Assembly: GCA_964521665.1 (NCBI GenBank) | Contig: CAZFSG010000011.1 | Location: forward strand, 1-31,653 | DNA length: 31,653 nucleotides | Source: JANXDG01 sp964521665 | GTDB taxonomy: Bacteria; Elusimicrobiota; Endomicrobiia; DTEH01 | Direction of reading: 5' to 3' | Part shown: positions 1 through 6,411 of the stretch, piece after piece | Numbering within the stretch: the first letter of the stretch is position 1 | How the letters are laid out: each line of letters starts with the position of its first letter | Program-made: the position numbers and the translations under genes | The notes under the pieces: model-generated | Told to the model about the DNA's origin: nothing | The model's database searches: none | What the model saw: only the letters and a program-made list of their open reading frames with translations

Positions 1-848
1 ACTTGTTTTGCAAAAACATTTGTTACATCACCTGCTGCAAAAAGCCCTTCTACTGATGTTCTACATGCACAGTCAACTATTATTTCACCATCTTTAGTTT
101 TAGCAACATCTACAAATTCAGAAGATGCTATTGACCCTATCTCTACAAAAATTCCCTGTAGTTTAAGTTCAGTTCTTGATTTATTATCTATATTTTCTAA
201 AATAACACCTTCTACAAATTTTTCACCTATAATTTCTACAACTTTACTTTTAGGAAAATATTTCAACTTCGGATAACTAAACGCTTTTTCAATCATGATA
301 GGATCTGCCTTTAGTTGTTCAGCAATATCTGCGATATATATATTATTTGCATATTTTGTAAGTTGTATCACAGCATCCAAAGCGGAGTTGCCACCACCTA
401 CAACTAATACATCTTTATCTTTAAACAGAGGGGCATCACAAGTAGCACAGTATGTTAATCCTCTACCTTTAAATTTTTCTTCATTTTGAAGACCTAAACT
501 TCGTGGAACACGACCTGTTGCAACAATAACAGCTTTTGAATAATAAACATCTTTATCTGTTGTTACAACAAATATATTGTTTTCTTTCCTTACATTTTTT
601 ACAACCTCAGGCATCTTTAAATCTATATCAAACATATCAAGATGTTCTTTAAATTTTAAAGCTAACTCTGCACCAGTTATCACCTGATAACCAGTGTAGT
701 TTTCTACAGATGAACTATAAACAGTTTGTCCACCAACATCTTTTGAGATAACAATAAAATCTATTTTTTTTCTTGCAGAATATATTGCAGCAGTAATCCC
801 TGCAGGACCACAACCTAAAATTATTAAATCATAAATTTTTTTGTTCAT
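1..848 (-). CDS. trxB: Thioredoxin reductase-like flavoprotein, partial (C-terminus beyond window)
   Basis: This is an NAD(P)H-dependent FAD flavoenzyme that reduces thioredoxin- or glutaredoxin-like partners in the cytoplasm. The N-terminus has the FAD-binding GCGPAG motif (about residues 12-17), then VGGQ and VENYTGY typical of the TrxB family. The redox centre CATC follows, with the NAD(P)-binding GGGNSALDA just after it, and AGDVT near the cut end. About 282 residues are present; family members have about 305-320, so only some 30 are missing beyond base 1. The ATG overlaps the TGA of the upstream ORF (ATGA), so translation is probably coupled. In this neighbourhood it could feed electrons to the CPFC protein at 3265 or to the arsenate reductase. 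An NADH:peroxiredoxin reductase (AhpF-like) role is possible, but no AhpC is visible. Confidence 0.9.
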   Translation of the reverse strand, partial: MNKKIYDLIILGCGPAGITAAIYSARKKIDFIVISKDVGGQTVYSSSVENYTGYQVITGAELALKFKEHLDMFDIDLKMPEVVKNVRKENNIFVVTTDKDVYYSKAVIVATGRVPRSLGLQNEEKFKGRGLTYCATCDAPLFKDKDVLVVGGGNSALDAVIQLTKYANNIYIADIAEQLKADPIMIEKAFSYPKLKYFPKSKVVEIIGEKFVEGVILENIDNKSRTELKLQGIFVEIGSIASSEFVDVAKTKDGEIIVDCACRTSVEGLFAAGDVTNVFAKQ

Positions 849-1117
849 TGTTGTAATTCATATTCAACTATAAATCTATCAGCAGAAATACGTTCTACTT
901 TTCTAATTACAAATTTCCCGTTAATACTTAAGTTATCATTCAAATAATAATTAAAATCAACAAAATTTTCGTCAAAACAACAGGCAAAATGCGCCTTTGT
1001 ACCACTAAATTCTACAACTATTTTTTCCTGTTGAACAAATAAAATTTTAGCTTCGCACTCAGGATATCTATATAGGTTAAAATCTTCTATAATTTTATTT
1101 AATAAAACTAAATCTAC
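845..1117 (-). CDS. Unrecognised 90-residue ORF with no canonical start codon, between dfx and trxB
   Basis: I do not recognise this protein. The frame runs open from just after the desulfoferrodoxin TGA (1121-1123) to a TGA at 845-847 that overlaps the trxB start. It lies in the same frame as desulfoferrodoxin, so TGA readthrough would give one fused protein. It reads like real protein: NLYRYPECEAKI, then VVEFSGTKAH, FACCFDENFVDF and a basic end. No ATG, GTG or TTG lies in frame before the second half. The coordinates given start at GTA (1115-1117), two codons after the TGA and one base from GTG. Explanations are a non-standard start by termination-reinitiation, a base error, readthrough, or a decaying gene. 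The family appears to be a small acidic protein with a Cys-Cys pair, cytoplasmic by lack of a signal. Confidence 0.5.
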   Translation of the reverse strand, partial: VDLVLLNKIIEDFNLYRYPECEAKILFVQQEKIVVEFSGTKAHFACCFDENFVDFNYYLNDNLSINGKFVIRKVERISADRFIVEYELQQ

Positions 1118-1120
1118 AAC

Positions 1121-1504
1121 TCAACTTGATTTCCACAAACCATGAAGATTGCAATATTCTCTTGCATATAATACATTACCATCAATTTTGAACAATGCTT
1201 GTGGTTTGTCACCTGGTTTTAAAAATTGTTTATAAACTTTACCATCAACATTGAGTTCAATCCACATAATATAATGTTTTTCTTCCATTGGATGTTCTAC
1301 AGAACCAACTTTTACTAATATACCCTCCGATGTTTTTTCAATAACAGGCACATGTTTTTCTTTAGACGCATCAACTGTGTTCTCAACTTGTAATTCCATT
1401 GACTTCCCACAACATACAAGTGTCCCACCACCCACATATAATACCTCTACTATGTTGCCACAAATACTACATTTATAAATTTCACCTCTTTGTTTTACTG
1501 CCAT
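1121..1504 (-). CDS. dfx: Desulfoferrodoxin (two-iron superoxide reductase)
   Basis: It reduces superoxide to hydrogen peroxide in the cytoplasm without producing oxygen, using electrons from rubredoxin. The N-terminal desulforedoxin domain has C-x2-C (CSIC) and a Cys-Cys pair (LVCCGKSM). The C-terminal neelaredoxin domain has the catalytic-site EKH, then EHPMEEKHYIMW and the closing CNLHGLWK that supplies Cys and His ligands. At 127 residues it is the normal length. The start at 1504 is chosen because AAGGAGGT lies about eight bases upstream; an in-frame ATG at 1528 would put this ribosome site inside the gene. It lies 16 bases after fprA, which suggests joint expression. The reading frame continues after its TGA into the start-less ORF described separately. 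Confidence 0.96.
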   Translation of the reverse strand: MAVKQRGEIYKCSICGNIVEVLYVGGGTLVCCGKSMELQVENTVDASKEKHVPVIEKTSEGILVKVGSVEHPMEEKHYIMWIELNVDGKVYKQFLKPGDKPQALFKIDGNVLYAREYCNLHGLWKSS

Positions 1505-1520
1505 GTTTTCATACCTCCTT

Positions 1521-2699
1521 TTAAACAAGATTCAAACTTTTATGTTTTGCTAAAATTTCATCTGCTAACTTTTCTAATTCTTTAAAATCTTTTTCTTTTG
1601 GATACCCTTTAGTAATTACAGGATAAACAATCTCTGCTTTAACATTTGGTACTAAACTTTTTACAACATCTAATGTTTTTTCAGCCCAACCATAAGATGA
1701 TATTATTGATAAAAATTTTGTTTTTATTCTCAACAAGTTTGCAAGATATAAAACATATGCAGCCTTAGGATGTATCCCTGTAAGAGTTGTAGGTGCTGCA
1801 ATAACTAATGTTGCAGCATCAATCAAACTCATTGCAAGAACACCTGTATCAGTTACTGTTAGGTTGAAAAAATCAACTTTTATTCCTCTTTTTATAATTT
1901 CTTCTCTTAAATACTCAGCCATTTTTTGTGTTGACCCATGCATTGAAACATACGCTATTATAACTTTATTTTTAACATTTTCAGAAGACCAGTCTTCATA
2001 CGCAGAAATAATCTTTTGAGGTTCTTTGTAAATATACCCATGAGATGGTGCAATGATTTCTATATCCAGTTTTTTTATTTTCTCAAGGTTATTCCTTACA
2101 TTATTTCTAAACGGGGACATTATTTCAGCATAGTATCTTTTTGCTGGTATATAAAAATGTTCTTCATCAAAAATATCTGATGTTGCTATATGCGAACCAA
2201 ACATATCACAAGGAAACAAAATTTTATCTTCTTTTAGATAAGTAGCCATTGTCTCAGGCCAGTGTACCCACGGGATCATATAAAACTCAAGTGTTTTACC
2301 ACCTAAATCAAGAACATCTTTTTCTTTTATAACTATAAACTTTTCTTCAGGTATCAAAAGTAAATCCATAAGCATTACTTTGCATTTTTCATTTGTTACA
2401 ACTTTTGCTTCAGGATATTTTTCTAATACATCTGGTATAACACCTGAATGATCCTGTTCAGCATGGTTGGATATCACATAATCTATTTTTTTAACATCTA
2501 GTTCTTTCAAATTATCAAACAATTGCTGTTTTGTTTGGGGATCAACAGTATCTATTAATGCAATTTTTTCTTTACCAACAACTAAATAAGCATTATAACT
2601 TGTACCATCAGGTAAAGGTATTAACTCATCAAATAACCTTCTATCCCAATGGTTTGCACCAACAAAATATACACCTTCTTTAATTTTTATTACTGCCAT
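1521..2699 (-). CDS. fprA: Flavodiiron protein FprA (oxygen/NO reductase)
   Basis: This cytoplasmic enzyme reduces O2 to water (or NO to N2O) with electrons from reduced rubredoxin. The first 250 residues are a metallo-beta-lactamase-like diiron domain with H79-x-E81-x-D83-H84 (NHAEQDH), the later WVHWPE, a PCDMFGSH aspartate site and PSHGY. The last 140 residues are a flavodoxin domain opening with YVSMHGSTQKMAE, where FMN binds. At 392 residues it is full length. Its likely electron donor is the rubredoxin at 6247-6942 or the free rubredoxin made from that gene. A weak AGGAAT precedes the ATG. It sits directly before desulfoferrodoxin, a common pairing in anaerobes. Whether O2 or NO is the main substrate cannot be read from sequence. 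Confidence 0.96.
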   Translation of the reverse strand: MAVIKIKEGVYFVGANHWDRRLFDELIPLPDGTSYNAYLVVGKEKIALIDTVDPQTKQQLFDNLKELDVKKIDYVISNHAEQDHSGVIPDVLEKYPEAKVVTNEKCKVMLMDLLLIPEEKFIVIKEKDVLDLGGKTLEFYMIPWVHWPETMATYLKEDKILFPCDMFGSHIATSDIFDEEHFYIPAKRYYAEIMSPFRNNVRNNLEKIKKLDIEIIAPSHGYIYKEPQKIISAYEDWSSENVKNKVIIAYVSMHGSTQKMAEYLREEIIKRGIKVDFFNLTVTDTGVLAMSLIDAATLVIAAPTTLTGIHPKAAYVLYLANLLRIKTKFLSIISSYGWAEKTLDVVKSLVPNVKAEIVYPVITKGYPKEKDFKELEKLADEILAKHKSLNLV

Positions 2700-2729
2700 A
2701 GTTTTTATTCCTATTCATGTCTTAAATCG

Positions 2730-2855
2730 TCAGAAGTTATTTTCTTTTAATCTTTCAACTTTTGTTTCTGAATTTAATCTTTTGGCTTTTTCAGTATGCA
2801 CAAGATATTGTATTTTGTATGCAGAAGAATTTAACCTTACTGCTTTGTTTGTCAT
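2730..2855 (-). CDS. Possible 41-residue protein upstream of fprA
   Basis: An ATG-started ORF fills most of the spacer between the small desulforedoxin-like gene and fprA. The product would be hydrophilic and basic with a charged C-terminal half (KAKRLNSETKVERLKENNF). No ribosome site precedes the ATG, but a TATAAT lies seven bases before it, which would suit a leaderless message. The matching -35 region is poor. I recognise no family. It could be a real small protein, a decayed gene fragment, or chance in AT-rich DNA. Confidence 0.22.
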   Translation of the reverse strand: MTNKAVRLNSSAYKIQYLVHTEKAKRLNSETKVERLKENNF

Positions 2856-2891
2856 TAGAAAATATTATAAATTAAATTTCTTTTTAAAAAC

Positions 2892-3050
2892 TTATTTCTT
2901 TACCTCTTTCATATTTTGTCCACAACATATTAAATCACATACATCAACACAATTACATAATTCGTCTACACTTACAACAAGCCCACATACTTCACATTTT
3001 AGTTTTTTCTTATCTTGTTTTTTTGTTTTTTTTGATTCTTTCTTTTTCAT
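2892..3050 (-). CDS. Small desulforedoxin-like metal-binding protein with extra cysteines
   Basis: The 52-residue product has a lysine-rich tail of about 17 residues, then a fold resembling the desulforedoxin domain: KCEVCGLVVSV with C-x2-C, and ICCGQNM with the Cys-Cys pair. Between them the usual GGGTLV stretch is replaced by a longer segment, ELCNCVDVCDL, that adds three cysteines, giving seven in all. The desulforedoxin fold binds one Fe(Cys)4; the extra cysteines could change the metal or add redox chemistry (inference). The start at 3050 is chosen because AAGGAG sits about nine bases upstream; the longer reading from 3074 would contain that site. It may act as an electron carrier or metal store for the neighbouring oxygen-defence enzymes. 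Confidence 0.75.
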   Translation of the reverse strand: MKKKESKKTKKQDKKKLKCEVCGLVVSVDELCNCVDVCDLICCGQNMKEVKK

Positions 3051-3109
3051 CACATCATTCTCCTTTTTTGACAAGTTTTTTTATAACTATTTTATTTTTA
3101 GCGAAATTA

Positions 3110-3133
3110 CGCAGACTAAAGCTTGCGGCTACC
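3110..3133. repeat. Degenerate GTAG-CCGC palindromic repeat copy
   Basis: Read on the minus strand this begins GGTAGCCGCAAGC and ends GTCTGCG, an imperfect hairpin with an AAAG-type loop. The flank CTACCAAATTATAATT (3129-3144) is identical over 16 bases to 30555-30570, beside another copy. It belongs to the dispersed repeat group best seen in the 27.6-28.0 kb spacer. Confidence 0.55.
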
Positions 3134-3264
3134 AAATTATAATTCTGCAATCTAGCAATAGTCGAAACTTTCAGGCTGTGTAAATATACCTATGCCAAAG
3201 TCAGTAATTGCAAATTTATTTTTTTATATTTCAAAGATTCTTAATTATCGGAACTTTTTTGATG

Positions 3265-3504
3265 TTATAAGTTTAAAAGTTTTTTAATTTTATCTCTATC
3301 AAACCCTATAACTATTTCTCCATCAATTTCGACCACAGGAACACCCATCTGTCCTGTTTTCATAACCATTTCTTTTGCTGCTTTTTTATCACGAGATACA
3401 TCTATATCTTCAAACTCAATGTTGTTATCTTTTAAAAACTTTTTTGTCATTATACAAAATGGACAAGTTGGTGTTGAATAAATTTTTACTTTTTTATTAT
3501 TCAT
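3265..3504 (-). CDS. Glutaredoxin-like / NrdH-type redox protein
   Basis: A 79-residue cytoplasmic thiol-disulfide carrier with the thioredoxin fold. The redox motif is C14-P-F-C17 (TPTCPFC), the cis-proline loop is GQMGVPVV, and the C-terminal helix follows VIGFDRDKI. Length and motif match the glutaredoxin-like or NrdH group that takes electrons from thioredoxin reductase rather than glutathione. The trxB gene downstream in the same cluster is therefore a plausible reductant (inference). It could serve ribonucleotide reductase, the arsenate reductase, or a peroxide-reducing enzyme. No strong ribosome site is visible. The gene ends 15 bases from its upstream neighbour at 3520, consistent with one transcript. 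Confidence 0.9.
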   Translation of the reverse strand: MNNKKVKIYSTPTCPFCIMTKKFLKDNNIEFEDIDVSRDKKAAKEMVMKTGQMGVPVVEIDGEIVIGFDRDKIKKLLNL

Positions 3505-3519
3505 TATTGTTTTAAAGTA

Positions 3520-3915
3520 TTATTTTATAATTTTTAAATCAAAAAGTAAAGCTATAATTAAACTTATACCTGATGTGAAAAATATTACAAAGTAGTTTAT
3601 AATATCTTTTTTAGATGTCAAACTACACAAAACTGAAACAAGTGCTTCTTTATCTTCATATGCTATTTTCTCATTGTTAACAATTTTTTCAATTATATCC
3701 CTATTGTTTATTAATCTTCTTCTTTCATTTTCAGTCTTAAACTTATAAATGAAGAATAACAGAAAACCAACAATACCTACATACCATAACAATTTCGTCA
3801 AAATATAACTAAACAATCCAGTTATACCAATAAGTCGTATAGAAATAGTTGCAACAAGTCCTATGATGAAAAACAAAGTTGTAAAAGGTGATTCTTTACA
3901 AATATTTTTACCCAT
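3520..3915 (-). CDS. Unknown small membrane protein coupled to rubrerythrin
   Basis: I do not recognise this 131-residue protein. It has a hydrophobic segment at about residues 12-30, a second at about 40-59, a charged cytoplasmic-looking loop of about 45 residues (KTENERRRLINNRDII onward), and a third membrane segment near 108-126. No cysteine motif or enzyme signature is visible. Its ATG overlaps the rubrerythrin stop codon (TAATG), so it is translated right after rubrerythrin. That tight coupling suggests a role in the same stress response, perhaps as a membrane anchor or partner, but this is inference. Base composition matches its neighbours. Confidence 0.75.
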   Translation of the reverse strand: MGKNICKESPFTTLFFIIGLVATISIRLIGITGLFSYILTKLLWYVGIVGFLLFFIYKFKTENERRRLINNRDIIEKIVNNEKIAYEDKEALVSVLCSLTSKKDIINYFVIFFTSGISLIIALLFDLKIIK

Positions 3916-4490
3916 TAGTAATTTTCACAAAGAAGTTCAAAATATGCTTGAGGATGATCACATGCTGGACATCTTTGTGGAGCTTCAAGTCCCTCATGGA
4001 TATATCCACAGTTTCTACATCTCCATTTTACAACTTGTTGTTTCTTAAATACTAAACCTTTCTCAATATTTTCTAAAAGTTTTAAATATCTTTTTTCATG
4101 TCCTTGTTCTGCAACTGCAATTGATTCAAAAACTTTTGCTATTTCATCAAACCCTTCAGAACGTGCAATTTTTGCAAATTCTGGATACATCTTTGTATAT
4201 TCATAATTTTCACCAGCAGCAGCTGATTTTAAATTTGTTTTTGTATCACCAATAATTCCTGCTGGGAATGCTGCTTGTATTTCAACCTCACCACCTTCTA
4301 AAAACTTAAACAATCTTTTTGCATGTTCTTTTTCGTTTTCAGCGGTATCTAAGAAAATCCAAGATATTTGTTCATACCCTTCTTTTTTTGCAACCGATGC
4401 AAAATATGTATACCTGTTTCTTGCTTGTGATTCACCTGCGAATGCAGTGAGTAAGTTTTTTTCTGTCTTTGTCCCTTTTAGTGATTTCAT
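3915..4490 (-). CDS. rbr: Rubrerythrin (NADH/rubredoxin-linked peroxidase)
   Basis: It reduces hydrogen peroxide to water in the cytoplasm. The N-terminal ferritin-like four-helix domain carries the diiron ligands in FAGESQARNRY, AENEKEHAKR and VAEQGHEKRY. The C-terminal rubredoxin-like domain binds one Fe(Cys)4 with CRNCGY and CPACDHPQAYFEL. The length of 191 residues is typical. An excellent ribosome site (AAGGAGGGG) precedes the ATG. The electron source is probably the rubredoxin encoded at 6247-6942. The 90-base spacer upstream holds a micro-ORF, not an obvious promoter. It acts on the H2O2 that desulfoferrodoxin makes, so the two enzymes form a sequential pathway. Confidence 0.97.
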   Translation of the reverse strand: MKSLKGTKTEKNLLTAFAGESQARNRYTYFASVAKKEGYEQISWIFLDTAENEKEHAKRLFKFLEGGEVEIQAAFPAGIIGDTKTNLKSAAAGENYEYTKMYPEFAKIARSEGFDEIAKVFESIAVAEQGHEKRYLKLLENIEKGLVFKKQQVVKWRCRNCGYIHEGLEAPQRCPACDHPQAYFELLCENY

Positions 4491-4547
4491 AGTTTATACC
4501 CCTCCTTTTTATAATTTAGTTTTGTTTTACACTCTCTTTTTTATTGT

Positions 4548-4580
4548 TTATTTTTCTTTTTTTCTTTTTTTACAAGGCAT
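4548..4580 (-). CDS. Ten-codon micro-ORF with a near-perfect ribosome site
   Basis: The peptide MPCKKRKKEK would be made from an ATG five bases after AAAGGAGGTGA, almost the exact complement of the 16S rRNA tail. That ribosome site is formed by the last codons and TGA stop of the upstream tlpA-like gene. The peptide has one Cys and six Lys/Arg residues. It could be a regulatory leader, a translation bridge to rubrerythrin, a tiny metal-binding peptide, or a remnant. I know no family for it. Confidence 0.4.
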   Translation of the reverse strand: MPCKKRKKEK

Positions 4581-4584
4581 AATA

Positions 4585-5109
4585 TCACCTCCTTTCTTTT
4601 GTAGATTTTTTTGTTTTTGAATTTTGTTCTTTAGGTAGATCTTCCTCAATAATTTTTTCATCAGGCATTGTATAACCTGCAAAAATTATATTACCATCTA
4701 ACCCTATCAAAAAATTTGTAGGTATTCCCCTCACACCATACATTCTTGCAACTTGTGCTTTTTGATCTAAAACAACTTTGTATTTTATTTCTTTTGCTTC
4801 AACAAAATTTGCAACATCTTTATTCGTCTCACCTATATTAACAGCAACTATTTCTAATCCTTTATCTTTATATTTTTCATAAACTGCCTTTAAATCAGGT
4901 ACTTCTTTTACACAATATGGGCACCAAGTAGCCCAAAAGTTTAAAAGCACAACCTTCTGACCAACAATACTTGATAACTTAAAACTTTCAGTAGAATTAA
5001 GAATTGGTAGTTCAAAATCTATATATTTTAAACTAGTTTCTTTTTGTTTTTTTGTCTGTGCACATGCAATCGTTGTTAATAAAAGCAGTATACTAATTAT
5101 TTTTTTCAT
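4585..5109 (-). CDS. TlpA/ResA-like thioredoxin, probable membrane-anchored lipoprotein
   Basis: A thiol-disulfide oxidoreductase of the TlpA/ResA/AhpC-like group, probably on the outer side of the inner membrane. Residues 1-15 are a short signal sequence followed by C16 (TTIAC), a weak lipobox because position -3 is Thr rather than Leu. The thioredoxin domain has VLLNFWATWCPYC with redox cysteines C63 and C66, a GETNKDV segment and the cis-proline RGIPTNFLI. The 30-residue tail is charged. The start at 5109 is preferred because GGAGG lies seven bases before it; a TTG at 5124 would include that site. A DsbD/CcdA-like protein at 28025 could reduce it across the membrane (inference). Its role in the oxygen-defence cluster is unknown. 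Confidence 0.88.
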   Translation of the reverse strand: MKKIISILLLLTTIACAQTKKQKETSLKYIDFELPILNSTESFKLSSIVGQKVVLLNFWATWCPYCVKEVPDLKAVYEKYKDKGLEIVAVNIGETNKDVANFVEAKEIKYKVVLDQKAQVARMYGVRGIPTNFLIGLDGNIIFAGYTMPDEKIIEEDLPKEQNSKTKKSTKERR

Positions 5110-5130
5110 AATTTCCTCCTTCAACTATTT

Positions 5131-5151
5131 CTCTGCCACAGAAACACAGAG
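5131..5151. repeat. Short inverted repeat CTCTG...CAGAG in the arsC-tlpA spacer
   Basis: Five-base arms CTCTG and CAGAG flank an eleven-base loop. Similar CTCTGTGTTTCTGTGG-type stretches recur between genes in many environmental genomes (from memory), so it may be a dispersed repeat rather than a terminator. No T-run follows on either strand. Confidence 0.25.
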
Positions 5152-5168
5152 TTTACAAAGTAATCATT

Positions 5169-5606
5169 TTATATTTTAGATGCAACTTCTTTTACAAATT
5201 CGTCAATTTTTTTCTTAATATCATCTCTGACTTGTCTAAAGACAGCCAATTTTTCTTCTAAACTTCCTTCAACATCTACTGGATCTGGGAAATTCCAATG
5301 TAATTTTTCTTTTTTAACTTCTCCAATAAACGAAGGACACATCTCTTTTGAATAATCACCGCATAAAGTTATCACATAATCAAAACTTTCACCAAAAAAT
5401 TCTAAAACAAGTTTACTTCTATGATGAGAAATATCAATACCAATTTCTTTCATAACTTCAATTGCTAAAGGATGAACAAAAGTCTCTTTTGCACCAGCTG
5501 AATATACTTCAAACTTATCTCCATAATAATATCTTAGTAATCCTTCAGCCATTTGCGACCTTGCAGAATTTGAAACACATAAAAATAAAACTTTTATTTT
5601 GTTCAT
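5169..5606 (-). CDS. arsC: Arsenate reductase, thioredoxin-coupled (low-molecular-weight PTPase fold)
   Basis: It reduces arsenate to arsenite in the cytoplasm. The P-loop is C10-V-S-N-S-A-R-S17 and the redox relay uses C82 and C90 (TLCGDYSKEMC), with the general acid Asp in FPDPVD. This three-cysteine pattern distinguishes thioredoxin-coupled ArsC of the Staphylococcus type from plain tyrosine phosphatases. The 145-residue length fits. There is no arsenite exporter or ArsR nearby; instead it sits among oxygen-defence genes, 12 bases after the ZIP transporter gene. Electrons would come from thioredoxin or the CPFC protein via the thioredoxin reductase at the left edge. A wider phosphatase or redox-sensor role is possible, but the cysteines favour arsenate reduction. 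Confidence 0.9.
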   Translation of the reverse strand: MNKIKVLFLCVSNSARSQMAEGLLRYYYGDKFEVYSAGAKETFVHPLAIEVMKEIGIDISHHRSKLVLEFFGESFDYVITLCGDYSKEMCPSFIGEVKKEKLHWNFPDPVDVEGSLEEKLAVFRQVRDDIKKKIDEFVKEVASKI

Positions 5607-5618
5607 ATTTTTTGTTCC

Positions 5619-6244
5619 TTAAAAAGATAAATCTAAAATCATCATTAATAAAAATCCAATAACTAAAGAAAATGTTGCTAAATTGGTATTTTCTGCTTTT
5701 TGTGATTCAGGTATAAGTTCTTCTACTGTAACATATATCATAGCCCCAGCTGCAAACGATAAAGCATAAGGTAAAACTTTCTGCCATAAAAAAACAATTA
5801 ACGCTCCTAACACTGCAGCAACAGGTTCAACTATAGCACTTATCTGGCCATAATAAAAACTTTTCTTTTTTGTTAACCCAGCCGCATTTAATGGTAAAGA
5901 TATTGCCATACCTTCAGGAAAATTTTGTATCCCAATACCTAACGCTAGAATTAAACCTTCTAATATCCTTCCAGACCCAATTGTTACCCCAANNNNNNNN
6001 NNNNNNNNNNNNNNNNNNNNNNNNNNNNNNNNNNNNNNNNNNNNNNNNNNNNNNNNNNNNNNNNNNNNNNNNNNNNNNNNNNNNNNNNNNNNCCTGCTGA
6101 AAAACCTAAAGATGCATCTAAAAACTTTCTTGATACTACTTTTTTTAAGAATACTGCTGCTGAACCTAAAGTTGTCAAAGACCAAGTGAAGAGACCTGAA
6201 ATAAAAGATAGAAATATAGGGTTAAGATTAACTAAAAAACTCAT
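5619..6244 (-). CDS. ZIP-family metal transporter (GufA/ZupT-like), interrupted by an assembly gap
   Basis: An inner-membrane importer of zinc, iron or manganese. The N-terminal part (6093-6244) encodes about 50 residues with a first membrane segment and ASLGFSA. The C-terminal part (5619-5992) has the metal-binding helix GIQNFPEGMAISLPL and the second motif GQISAIVEPVAAVLGA, then further membrane helices. The two parts are in different frames across the 100-base N run, because that run is a placeholder. About 174 residues are visible and ZIP relatives of this type have about 250-270, so some 80-90 residues are missing. It starts two bases after the rubredoxin fusion gene. Metal choice cannot be read; in a PerR cluster iron or manganese supply would make sense. 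Confidence 0.85.
5993..6092. other. Assembly gap (100 N) inside the ZIP transporter gene
   Basis: Exactly 100 N, a conventional placeholder. Judging from ZIP family length, the real missing sequence is nearer 240-280 bases. Confidence 0.95.
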
Positions 6245-6246
6245 AA

Positions 6247-6411
6247 TTACTCTTTTAATTCTTCAAACTCTTCTTTACCTGCCCCACATACTGGGCAAAC
6301 CCAATCATCTGGTAATTGTTCAAAAGGTGTTCCTGGTTTAATACCGTTTTCTGGATCACCTTTTTGTGGATCGTATATATATCCACATACTTTGCATTCA
6401 TATTTCTTCAT
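6247..6411 (-). CDS. Free rubredoxin from an internal in-frame start
   Basis: Initiation at the ATG of 6409-6411 would give a 54-residue rubredoxin identical to the C-terminal domain of the longer protein: MKKYECKVCGYIYDP, GTPFEQLPDDWVCPVCG and an acidic tail. This is exactly the size of a stand-alone rubredoxin. AAAGGAG lies eight bases upstream of the ATG (plus-strand 6420-6426), a better site than most genes here have. The linker codons that make up this site have no need to encode it. The short product would be a diffusible one-electron carrier for fprA, rbr and dfx. The evidence is the sequence only. Confidence 0.6.
   Translation of the reverse strand: MKKYECKVCGYIYDPQKGDPENGIKPGTPFEQLPDDWVCPVCGAGKEEFEELKE

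Noticed and set aside
1115..1123. UGA recoding (alternative genetic code or selenocysteine) at the end of desulfoferrodoxin
   Set aside because: All long genes fit the standard code with UGA as stop, desulfoferrodoxin ends at its normal length there, and I saw no selenocysteine insertion hairpin. Kept only as one option for the start-less ORF.
2782..3183. A 133-residue plus-strand ORF over the small desulforedoxin-like gene
   Set aside because: It is rich in Phe, Ser and Thr as expected for the antisense of AT-rich coding DNA, has no ribosome site and matches no family pattern.
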